Source of the DNA: Phytohabitans suffuscus
Lineage (GTDB): Bacteria > Actinomycetota > Actinomycetes > Mycobacteriales > Micromonosporaceae
Reading direction: 5' to 3'
Assembly (NCBI RefSeq): GCF_011764565.1
Contig: NZ_AP022871.1
Span: 2,170,001-2,234,000 of the forward strand
Length of the DNA: 64,000 nucleotides
The notes beneath the pieces were generated by a model, which worked only from the letters and a program-made list of their open reading frames with translations, did not search any database and had not been told where the DNA came from. Positions 33,727-41,922 of this stretch are shown here, piece by piece (positions within the stretch are counted from its first letter, which is position 1; every line of letters starts with the position of its first letter). The translations under genes were made by a program, and so were the position numbers.

Positions 33727-35499
33727 ATGCCCACAAGAGCCAGATCCAGACGCCACTACTCCCTCATCGCCGCGGCCGTCATCCTGCTCCTCGGCGGCTT
33801 CGCGGCCATCACGACGGGCACCGCCAGCGCGGCCGGTCCGCTCATCTCGCAGGGCCGCCCGGCCACCGCGTCCTCGACGGAGGACGCCACGATGGCCGCC
33901 GCCAACGCGGTCGACGGCAACGCCGCCACCCGCTGGTCGAGCGCGTTCAGCACACCACAGTGGATCCAGGTCGACCTGGGCGGCACCGCCGCGATCGACC
34001 AGGTGGTCCTCAACTGGGAGGCGGCGTACGCCTCGGCGTTCCAGCTCCAGGTCTCCACCAACGGCACCACGTGGACCAACATCTACAGCACCACCACCGG
34101 CAGCGGTGGCGTGCAGACCCTCGCGGTCAGCGGCACCGGCCGCTACGTGCGGATGAACGCGACCGCCAAGGCCACCGCCTGGGGCGTGTCGCTGTGGGAG
34201 TTCCAGGTCTTCGGCAACACGACGACGGGCGCGTGCGGGACCGGCAACGCGGCGCAGGGCCGGCCGGCCACCGCATCCTCCGCCGAGAACGCCACGATGG
34301 CCGCCGCCTACGCCGTCGACGGCAACGCCGCCACCCGCTGGTCGAGCGTCTTCAGCGATCCACAGTGGATCCAGGTCGACCTGGGCTCCTCGCTCACCGT
34401 CTGCCAGGTGGTGTTGACCTGGGAGGCCGCGTACGCCTCCGCCTTCCAGATCCAGGTCTCGGCCAACGGCAGCACGTGGACGAACGTCTACAGCACCACG
34501 ACCGGCACCGGCGGCACGCAGACCCTCAACGTCAGCGGCACCGGGCGGTACGTGCGGATGAACGGCACCGCGCGGGCCACGCCGTACGGGTACTCGCTGT
34601 GGGAGCTCGCGGTCCGCACCACCGGGTCGGGCCCGACCACTCCCCCGCCCTCGACACCCCCGCCGAGCACCCCGCCGCCGGGCGGATTCTGGGGCGACAC
34701 CGCCAGCATCCCGCCGGCGCAGAACGTCGTCATGCTGAAGATCCTCAACCGCACCAACGGCCGCTACCCGGACAGCCAGGTGTTCTGGAGCTACAACGGC
34801 CAGACCCGCTCGATCGCCGAGCAGCCGTACTTCGACATGCCGGTCAACACCGCCGGCCGGATGTACTTCTACCTCGGCTCGCCCAACTCGCAGTACTGGG
34901 ACTTCATCGAGTTCACCGTCGGGCCGTCGGTCTTCAACGGCAACACCACGCGGGTCGACGGCTTCGGGCTCAAGCTCGCGATGCGGCTGCGGGCGCACGA
35001 CGGGTACGACGTGGCGGTCGGCGAGGACCAGGCGACGTTCGCGGAGGACCGGGCGGCGACGTTCCAGCGGTTCATCAACGAGATGCCCGCCGAGTTCGAC
35101 CACCTGGCGCAGATCCAGGCGCCGTACCGCATCCCGTCGCCGGGCCACTCGCCGCAGTTCCAGGCCGGCGGGCAGTACCAGAACTACCTGTCCGGCTACG
35201 CCTCGTCGGTCGGCTTCCCGGCGTCCACGACGGACATCTTCGGGTGCGCCGGGCCGCTGGCGAACAACCCGAGCATGTGCGCCGGACTCAACCGGCACGT
35301 CGCGCACCTGCCGCAGTCGCAGTGGGGCAACGCGAGCCTCTACTACCAGACGGCGCCGGCCAACTACTACTCGCGCTTCTGGCACGACCACGCCATCGAC
35401 AAGCTGTCGTACGGCTTCCCGTACGACGACTACGCCGACCAGTCCTCGTTCGTCTCGCGCGGCAACCCGCAGTGGTTGCTCATCGCGGTCGGCTGGTGA
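33727..35499 (+). CDS. Secreted GH64 beta-1,3-glucanase with two F5/8 type C modules
   Basis: The 590-aa protein has a signal peptide (residues 1-36, ending ASA), two discoidin-like F5/8 type C (CBM32-like) modules (about 37-164 and 170-295), a Pro/Thr linker (TTPPPSTPPPSTPPP) and a C-terminal GH64 domain. The GH64 part has WSYNGQTRSIAEQPYFDMPV, FIEFTVG, RVDGFGLKLAMRL and the terminal RFWHDHAIDKLSYGFPYDDY. GH64 enzymes are thaumatin-like laminaripentaose-producing beta-1,3-glucanases. ATG 33727 has GGGAG five bases upstream, and a LacI-type operator lies in the promoter. It would attack fungal cell-wall glucan or callose outside the cell. Confidence 0.93.
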   Translation: MPTRARSRRHYSLIAAAVILLLGGFAAITTGTASAAGPLISQGRPATASSTEDATMAAANAVDGNAATRWSSAFSTPQWIQVDLGGTAAIDQVVLNWEAAYASAFQLQVSTNGTTWTNIYSTTTGSGGVQTLAVSGTGRYVRMNATAKATAWGVSLWEFQVFGNTTTGACGTGNAAQGRPATASSAENATMAAAYAVDGNAATRWSSVFSDPQWIQVDLGSSLTVCQVVLTWEAAYASAFQIQVSANGSTWTNVYSTTTGTGGTQTLNVSGTGRYVRMNGTARATPYGYSLWELAVRTTGSGPTTPPPSTPPPSTPPPGGFWGDTASIPPAQNVVMLKILNRTNGRYPDSQVFWSYNGQTRSIAEQPYFDMPVNTAGRMYFYLGSPNSQYWDFIEFTVGPSVFNGNTTRVDGFGLKLAMRLRAHDGYDVAVGEDQATFAEDRAATFQRFINEMPAEFDHLAQIQAPYRIPSPGHSPQFQAGGQYQNYLSGYASSVGFPASTTDIFGCAGPLANNPSMCAGLNRHVAHLPQSQWGNASLYYQTAPANYYSRFWHDHAIDKLSYGFPYDDYADQSSFVSRGNPQWLLIAVGW

Positions 35500-35545
35500 A
35501 CCCCCGCCGGGGCCTCTCCGACCGGGAGGCCCCGGCTCCCGGCCA

Positions 35546-38500
35546 CTACCGCGGCGCGTCGAGGCAGCCGGCGACCTGCTTGCGCCACCGATCCGCCGCG
35601 GCGCCCAGAGTGTCCATCCGGGACAGTGCCTCCCGGTAGTGCTTCTTCGCCGGACCGACCTCACCCAGGGCACGCTCCGCCTCGGCCAGGCGGGTCAGCG
35701 TCTCGACCTCTTCGGGTACGGTGCCCAACCGCCGGCACAGCAGCAGCGACGCCTCGTGGTAAGTACGGGCGGTGGCGGGGTCGCCGCGGAAATGCGCCAG
35801 CCGGCCCTGCGTGTCCAGTGTGGTCGCCCGCAACGCGCTCAGCCCGGTGGCCGTCGCCGCCTCCCGCAGCCGGGCGAGGTGGGTGGCCGCGAGGCGGAAC
35901 CGGCGCTCGTGGACCGCCTGCCGGGCCATGCACGCGTGCGCCTGGGCGAGCAGGAACGGTGAGCCGCAGCCCCGCGCGGCGGCGAGGGCCGTGGTGGCGT
36001 GCACGCGGGCGTTGGACAGGTCGTCGAGCTGCTGGTGCGCCAGCGCCAGGAGCAGGTCGCCGGCGATGGCCGACAACCGCAGACCGCACCGGGTGGCCAG
36101 CGTCCGCGCCGCCTGCGCGTGGGCGATGGCGCTCGCCGGGTCGTGACCGCGCACCGCGATGTCGGCGAGGCTCACCGCCACCGAGACGAGTCCGACCTCG
36201 CTGCCCGCCTGGCCGTACTCGCCTTCCAGCTCGCGGTACGCCTCGGTCGCGGCGTCCCACCGGCCGGCGGCCCGGTCGGCGTCGGCGGCCAGTTCGGTGA
36301 GCCACCGCCGCAGCGACACGTTCTCGGCGCCGACCCGCTCGGCTCGCCGCAGCTGCGCGGTGGCGGCGACCAGCCGGGTACGGCTCAGCTCGACAGCGGC
36401 GCGGGAGCCGGCCCGCGCGGCGAGCGTGACGGGGTCGGCGGGCAGGTCGGCGGCGGCCTTGTCGCCGCGGTCCAGGGCGGCGAGCGCGGCGGCGACGTCC
36501 CCGCGCCCGCTGGCGACGGTCAGGTGCTGGTCGTCGGCGAGGAGCCGGCCCGCCGGATCCTCCACCGCCGCGGCCTGGCGCGACAGCTCCTCGGCGTGTG
36601 CCGCCGCCTCGTCCAGGTCCGCGCCGTGGAAGGCCAGCTGCACCCGGACCGCCAGGACCCGCAGGCCGAGCGCGCTGGGCGGATCGTCGGGCACGGCGCC
36701 GATCTCGTCGAGGGCCTCGCGCGCGGGCTGGGTGCGGCCGCGCTGGATCTCGATCTCGGCCAGGCAGACGCGTGCCTCCGCCAGCCCACCGGAGTCGCCG
36801 ACCTGCCCGGCCAGCTGCGCGCAGTCCCGCAGGATCGTGGCGGCGTGTGCCAGCCGGCCGCGGCTCTGCTCGACGGACCACAGCCGTTGCAGGACGATGA
36901 GCAGGTCGCCGTGCCACTGCGCCTCGCGGGCCACCTCCGCCGCCGTGGTGAGCTCGTCGTACGCCCCGTCGAGATCCTGTGCGTTCAGGCGGAGCGTGGA
37001 CAGAAGGTATCGACAGGCCACGACGTCGTTGGACGGGCCGGGGTTGGCGTCGTAGAACTCGAGCACCTCCCGGGCCAGCCGCTCGGCCTCCTCGTGACCG
37101 GTGTCCGGATAGTGCTCCATGAGGTACTGCGCGAGCGCCGTCGCGGCGGCGGCACGGCGCACTCCCCCGTACCGCTCGACCGCCCTCAGCCCGCCGCGCA
37201 GGAGCGACTGCCCCTGGTCGAGGCGCCCCAGGGACGCGGCGAGTGAGGCGGCGGACTCGGCCGCGAGCGAGTAGTCGACGGGGTGCACGACGTCCGAGAG
37301 GTGACGCACGGCCGTTTCCAGGATCTCCTCGGCCCGTTCACGCTCGCCGGCGGCCAACGCGAGCCGCGCGGCGTGCCCGAGGTTTCGGATCTGGTGGCTG
37401 CGGCGGCGGTTGCGCACGGAGTGCTCGGCGGCGGAGGTGAACATCTGGCGCGCGGTGTCGAGATCTCCGCGCCGCTCGGCCAGCAGGCCCAGGTACTCGT
37501 ACGCCTGATCCTCCAGGCCCACGTTGTGGCGCTCGTGGTCGATCCCGACCTGCTGGCGGAACCTGTCGCTGGCGGCGGCCCCGCGGAACCTGCGCACGAG
37601 GCGCCCGAGCCCTTCGAGGTAGGGCGACTCTTCGGTGTCCGACCTGTCTGACCGGTCGGAGCCGATCGTGCGCAACGCCGACCAGTACAGGCGCTCGGCC
37701 TCGTCGTACTGGCCGCGGTTGTGGGCGATGCGCGCCCGGTGAAACCTGGCCAGCGCGACCTGGCTGGGCTTGCGCAGCGTCTCGTAGAGCGCCTCCGCGG
37801 TGCGGTATCCCTCGGTCGCCTCGTCGAAGCGGCCGGCGGTCGCGAACCGGATCGCCAGGTTTCCGGTGAAGTCGGCCAGCGCCAGCTTGTCACCCCGGCG
37901 GCGGGCGGCCTCGGCGCCGAGGGTGAGCGTCTCCATCTCCTCCTGCGGCAGGCCGCGCGCCTCCAGGAACGGGTGCTCAGGCAGGTTCAGGTCGCGCACC
38001 AGACTGACCACATCGGACCAGCGCCGGTCCGCGTACGCCTCGCGGGTGGCCGCGAGCAGGTTCTGCCGCTGCTGCTCCAGGGCGATCAGCGAACGCTCGG
38101 TACGCCCGGAGTGCGCGTCGGCGTACGCCACGCAGTACTGCCGGAACACGGCCCGGAACGGCCGGAACCGGTCGCGTGTCCGGGACCAGCTGCGCAGCAC
38201 CTGGTGGACGGAGTACCTGTCGCCTTCGACGGTCACCAGCGCGAGGTACGTGAGCGAGGCGAGCCGGGCCTCGGTCGCGTCGAGCCGGCGGCGGCCGAGC
38301 GCGACGAGCGGCCGCGCCCCGACCATCGCCAGCGGCGAGCGCGCGGCCAGCAGCAGCCTGCGCAGCGGGAAGGGCAGTGCGCGCAGGCGGAGCAGGACGG
38401 CGACGTCGTCGACCCGGAAAGGACCGTCGGCGAGGGCGCCGGCGGCCCGGAAGGCTCGCCGCAGCGGCCGGCTCAGCCGCCGGTAGGCGACCAGCGCGGC

Positions 38501-39445
38501 GCTGGTGACGCCGGTGCCGTCCGCGGCCTCGTCCAGCACGGCGGCGGCGTTCGCGGCGAGGTCGTCGGCCAGCCGCCGGATCCCGCCGGCCCGGTGCATG
38601 ACGATCGCGGCCTGCGTCGCCGCGAGGGTCAGCGCCAGCGGCTGGCCCTGGGCGATCCGCAGGATCCGCTCGACCGCGTCGTCGCGCGGCACCGCGCAGA
38701 TCCGGTGGAACAGGCGGTACGCCTCGCCGGTGGACAGCAGCGGCACCTCGAGCACGTCCGCGGTGTGGCGGATGGCGAGCGGCCGGTTCTGGGTGGTGAC
38801 GAGCAGCGAGGTGCCCGGGATCAGCAGTCGCTCGACATAGGACAGCAGCTCCGCGCTTTCCACCGAGGCGTCGTCGAGCACCAGGAGCACCCGGCCCTGG
38901 GCCACCCGGGAGGCCAGGACCTGCCGCATCCGCTCGGCCCGCTCGCCCACGGACTCCGCGCCCGGCGGGTGGCCGCCACGCACCAGCCAGTCTTCCAGGA
39001 GCGGGCCGGGATCGCGCTCGACCCGCAGGTCGCCCCAGAAGACCCCGCCGGGAAACAGCGCCGACTCGTTGGCCACCATCCGCGCGAGCGTGGTCTTGCC
39101 GATGCCGCTCATGCCCCACAGGCTCACCGACCGGGTCTGCTCCGCCGGCCCGGTCAGGGCCTCGCGCAACCGCTCCATCACGGACCCCGGGCTCACGAAC
39201 CGCATGGGCGGGGCCGGCGGCGCCGGTCTCGGCGGCTGGGTGTCGGTGGTGGGCCGGGCGGGCGGTGCCTTGTCGCGTTCGATGTAGACGATCGCGGCGC
39301 AGAGCACCACCAGCAGCCCGATGGACCAGGGGATGCCGAGCGGCACGCCGGCACTGACGAGGTTGACTGCCACGCCGATGCCGACCGTGCCGACGATCAC
39401 CCGCAGCACGCCTCGCACAAGGGGCCGGTCAATCCATCGCCGCAT
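35546..39445 (-). CDS. Membrane-anchored STAND NTPase (NB-ARC) with TPR repeats
   Basis: The 1299-aa protein begins with two membrane helices (about residues 12-34 and 40-55), a Pro-rich stretch, then an NB-ARC ATPase with GMSGIGKTTL (111-120), RVLLVLDDAS and a winged-helix segment. The remaining 750 residues are helical repeats of TPR type (for example YRTAEALYETLRKPSQVALA). AfsR-like regulators share the NB-ARC-TPR part, but there is no SARP or other DNA-binding domain here; instead the N-terminus is in the membrane. STAND proteins act as inducible signalling switches, in regulation or defence. No effector domain is visible. It lies between the GH64 and LacI genes without an obvious tie to sugar use. 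Confidence 0.88.
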   Translation of the reverse strand: MRRWIDRPLVRGVLRVIVGTVGIGVAVNLVSAGVPLGIPWSIGLLVVLCAAIVYIERDKAPPARPTTDTQPPRPAPPAPPMRFVSPGSVMERLREALTGPAEQTRSVSLWGMSGIGKTTLARMVANESALFPGGVFWGDLRVERDPGPLLEDWLVRGGHPPGAESVGERAERMRQVLASRVAQGRVLLVLDDASVESAELLSYVERLLIPGTSLLVTTQNRPLAIRHTADVLEVPLLSTGEAYRLFHRICAVPRDDAVERILRIAQGQPLALTLAATQAAIVMHRAGGIRRLADDLAANAAAVLDEAADGTGVTSAALVAYRRLSRPLRRAFRAAGALADGPFRVDDVAVLLRLRALPFPLRRLLLAARSPLAMVGARPLVALGRRRLDATEARLASLTYLALVTVEGDRYSVHQVLRSWSRTRDRFRPFRAVFRQYCVAYADAHSGRTERSLIALEQQRQNLLAATREAYADRRWSDVVSLVRDLNLPEHPFLEARGLPQEEMETLTLGAEAARRRGDKLALADFTGNLAIRFATAGRFDEATEGYRTAEALYETLRKPSQVALARFHRARIAHNRGQYDEAERLYWSALRTIGSDRSDRSDTEESPYLEGLGRLVRRFRGAAASDRFRQQVGIDHERHNVGLEDQAYEYLGLLAERRGDLDTARQMFTSAAEHSVRNRRRSHQIRNLGHAARLALAAGERERAEEILETAVRHLSDVVHPVDYSLAAESAASLAASLGRLDQGQSLLRGGLRAVERYGGVRRAAAATALAQYLMEHYPDTGHEEAERLAREVLEFYDANPGPSNDVVACRYLLSTLRLNAQDLDGAYDELTTAAEVAREAQWHGDLLIVLQRLWSVEQSRGRLAHAATILRDCAQLAGQVGDSGGLAEARVCLAEIEIQRGRTQPAREALDEIGAVPDDPPSALGLRVLAVRVQLAFHGADLDEAAAHAEELSRQAAAVEDPAGRLLADDQHLTVASGRGDVAAALAALDRGDKAAADLPADPVTLAARAGSRAAVELSRTRLVAATAQLRRAERVGAENVSLRRWLTELAADADRAAGRWDAATEAYRELEGEYGQAGSEVGLVSVAVSLADIAVRGHDPASAIAHAQAARTLATRCGLRLSAIAGDLLLALAHQQLDDLSNARVHATTALAAARGCGSPFLLAQAHACMARQAVHERRFRLAATHLARLREAATATGLSALRATTLDTQGRLAHFRGDPATARTYHEASLLLCRRLGTVPEEVETLTRLAEAERALGEVGPAKKHYREALSRMDTLGAAADRWRKQVAGCLDAPR

Positions 39446-39560
39446 CCTTCTCCCACCGCTGGCCCGGGGGCGTCCGCCCCGGCACCGAGCACGCTACGAC
39501 ACGTGTGAACGAACGCACCATCGGTGAGAAGGACCGCGCGGGGGTGCGTTCGGCGAACGG

Positions 39561-40616
39561 TCAGGCCGACTGGCGTACCACGAGCGACGGGCTGAAGATC
39601 ACGGAGCGTGGGGTGCGGCGCGGGTCGCGGAGGCGGGCCAGCAGCAGCTGGGCCATCTCGCCGGCCATCTCCTCCACGGGCTGGTGGATGGTGGTGAGCG
39701 GCGGGCGGGCGTCGAGGGCGGCGCTGCTGTCGTCGAAGCCGACCACCGCCACGTCCTGCGGCACGCGCCGGCCGAGCTCCTGCAGCACCCGCACCGCGCC
39801 CTCGGCCATCAGGTCGTTGGCGACGAAGATCCCGTCGGTCTCCGGGTGGCGCTCGATCAGCCGCCGGGCGGCCGCCTCACCGCTGGCCCGGGTGAAGTCC
39901 CCGGCGACGTGCGGCACGTCACCGCCCGCGGCGGCGCGGAAACCGACCAGCCGCTCCTGTCCGGGCGGGATGTCCTGCGGGCCGCAGATCGTGGCCAGGC
40001 GCCGGCGGCCCAGGGCGAGCAGGTGCTCCGCGGCCATCCGGGCGCCGGCCTGCTGGTCGACGTCGACGTAGCTGTGCGGCACCGGACGGGCCGGGCGGGC
40101 CGAGAGCACCGCGGGCACCCGCAGGTCGTACAGCTGGCGGGGAAGCGGGTCGGCACTGTGGTTGGAGATCAGCAGTACCCCGTCGACGTGCCCCTGCCGC
40201 AGGTAGCGCAGCACGAGGTGGTGGCCGGGCGGGTCGGCCGGGATGATCACCAGGTGGATGCCCGCCGGGCGCAGCACCTCCTGGGCGCCGGCGGTGACCC
40301 GGCCGAGGTACGGGTCGGTGAAGAGCCGGTTGAGGAACGGCGTCCCGTGCGCGCCGTGGCCGGGCGGCTCGGAGATGACCAGCGCGACCGAGTCGGTGCG
40401 GCGGGTCACCAGCGAGCGGGCGGCGAGGTTGGGCACGTACCCGGTCTCCGCGATCGCGCGCTCGACGGCGGCCCGGATGCGTGGGTCCACAGTGGGCACC
40501 GCGTTGATGACCCGGGAGACGGTGGCGCGCGACACGCCGGCCGCCACGGCCACCTCTTCCAGGGTGGGACGTCCCGCCGGCCCGTAGCCGGGCCGGCGGG
40601 ACCGCTGATCCGTCAC
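39561..40616 (-). CDS. LacI family transcriptional regulator
   Basis: The 351-aa regulator has an N-terminal LacI helix-turn-helix (TLEEVAVAAGVSRATVSRVI with NAVPTVDPRIRAAVERA) and a periplasmic-binding-protein-like sensor domain ending in VVGFDDSSAALDARPPLTTI. GTG 40616 is chosen because it overlaps the stop of the DUF1996 gene (GTGA), which implies translational coupling; another in-frame GTG at 40637 has no ribosome site. As the last gene of the GH16-DUF1996-lacI unit it is probably autoregulated. The GAGAGCGCTCTC-type sites at four nearby promoters are the likely targets, with an oligosaccharide from glucan or mannan as inducer. Confidence 0.9.
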   Translation of the reverse strand: MTDQRSRRPGYGPAGRPTLEEVAVAAGVSRATVSRVINAVPTVDPRIRAAVERAIAETGYVPNLAARSLVTRRTDSVALVISEPPGHGAHGTPFLNRLFTDPYLGRVTAGAQEVLRPAGIHLVIIPADPPGHHLVLRYLRQGHVDGVLLISNHSADPLPRQLYDLRVPAVLSARPARPVPHSYVDVDQQAGARMAAEHLLALGRRRLATICGPQDIPPGQERLVGFRAAAGGDVPHVAGDFTRASGEAAARRLIERHPETDGIFVANDLMAEGAVRVLQELGRRVPQDVAVVGFDDSSAALDARPPLTTIHQPVEEMAGEMAQLLLARLRDPRRTPRSVIFSPSLVVRQSA

Positions 40617-41890
40617 GGCGTCCCGTTGACGCCGCACTTGATGATCGGCCGGATGCAGTCGCGCACCCGCCGTTCGAGCTCGGCCACCGGCCAGGCGTTG
40701 AAGAAGTCACCGTGCATGGTGAATCCCCGGCCGGACGAGAGGCGGAAGCGGACCGGGTCACCGTTGGCCGGGTAGCGGAGCACCTGGCGGAGCTTCGGCA
40801 CCGGCACCGGGTGGGTCGACGGGCAGTTGCCGGCGACCGGGTAGGCCATGTGGCTCTTGTGGTCGGACGAGTCGAGGTCGCGCCCGTTCCAGCACTGCGG
40901 GAAGTCCAGGTAGGACTCGATCATGCTGCCTGGCGGGCAGGTGAGGAAGTCCTTGGACGCGCCGGCCTCGTTGTGGTGCAGGCAGGACCACCGGGAGATG
41001 GTGGTGGCGTCCGGCGCCGTCGCCCGCGCGTTGCCGGCGACGATCCGCAGGCCCAGCGGGAACGGCTGGATGCGGGCGATGACGTCGTTGTTCACGCCCT
41101 CGCCGAGGTAGTAGAAGATGCCGGTGACCGGCTCGACCGGCTGGTCGTCGACGTAGAACGTGGGCACCCAGTACGACGAGGTGTCCACGGCCGGACTGCA
41201 GTTGCTGGCCCCGTTCAGCAGGTCGGAGACGTCGCTGTACGCGTCGGTGACCCGGCTGCCGAAGAAGCTGTGCATGTGTGAGGCGCCCGGCAGGTTCGGG
41301 AACACGATCGGGTCGTCCGGCAGCCGGTGACTGAACGGACAGTCGGCGAGGAACTCGGAGACCCGCACGATCGGGCCGCTCGGCGGCGCCGGCGGCGCAC
41401 CGCCACCCGTGCCGTACACCTGGAACTCCCACAGCGAGACGCCCCAGGCGGTGCCGCGGGCGGTGGAGTTGAGCCGGACATACCGTCCCGCGCCGGAGAC
41501 GGTCAGGTCCTGCACGCCACCGGCGCCGTTGCTGGTCGTGTGGATCGTCGTCCAGCCGCCGCCGAGGGTGGCCGCGACCTGGATGGTGAACGCGCGGGAG
41601 TACGCGCCCTCCCAGTTGAGCACCACGCGGCTGATCGTTGCGGAGGCGCCGAGGTCGATCTGGATCCACTGTGGATCCGAAAACGCGCTCGACCAGCGGG
41701 TGCCGTTGTTGCCGTCGACCGCGGCGGAGGCGGGTGTGCCCGCGTTCTCCGTCGACGAGGCGGTCGCGGTGCGGCCCTGCGAGATGAGTGGGTCGGCGGC
41801 CTGCGCACTGGCGCTGTTGACGGCGAGGTACCCGCCGACCAGCGCGAGTAGCGCGACGGCGATCGACGCCGTCCTGGTTCGTCGTTGCAT
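40613..41890 (-). CDS. Secreted DUF1996 protein with one F5/8 type C module
   Basis: The 425-aa protein has a signal peptide (1-31, ending AQA), one F5/8 type C module (about 32-155) and a DUF1996 domain: FLADCPFSHRLPDDPIVFPN, GASHMHSFFGS, SSYWVPTFYVDDQPV and TCPPGSMIESYLDFPQCWNG with DHKSHMAYP. DUF1996 is common in fungi and actinobacteria; its conserved His and Asp residues suggest an enzyme, but no activity is assigned to my knowledge. ATG 41890 has AAGGA six bases upstream and lies 32 bp after the GH16 stop, so it is co-transcribed. It is presumably another cell-wall polysaccharide-active protein. Confidence 0.9.
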   Translation of the reverse strand: MQRRTRTASIAVALLALVGGYLAVNSASAQAADPLISQGRTATASSTENAGTPASAAVDGNNGTRWSSAFSDPQWIQIDLGASATISRVVLNWEGAYSRAFTIQVAATLGGGWTTIHTTSNGAGGVQDLTVSGAGRYVRLNSTARGTAWGVSLWEFQVYGTGGGAPPAPPSGPIVRVSEFLADCPFSHRLPDDPIVFPNLPGASHMHSFFGSRVTDAYSDVSDLLNGASNCSPAVDTSSYWVPTFYVDDQPVEPVTGIFYYLGEGVNNDVIARIQPFPLGLRIVAGNARATAPDATTISRWSCLHHNEAGASKDFLTCPPGSMIESYLDFPQCWNGRDLDSSDHKSHMAYPVAGNCPSTHPVPVPKLRQVLRYPANGDPVRFRLSSGRGFTMHGDFFNAWPVAELERRVRDCIRPIIKCGVNGTP

Positions 41891-41922
41891 GTGGCTTCCT
41901 TCGGGTCGTGGGGACCGATGGG

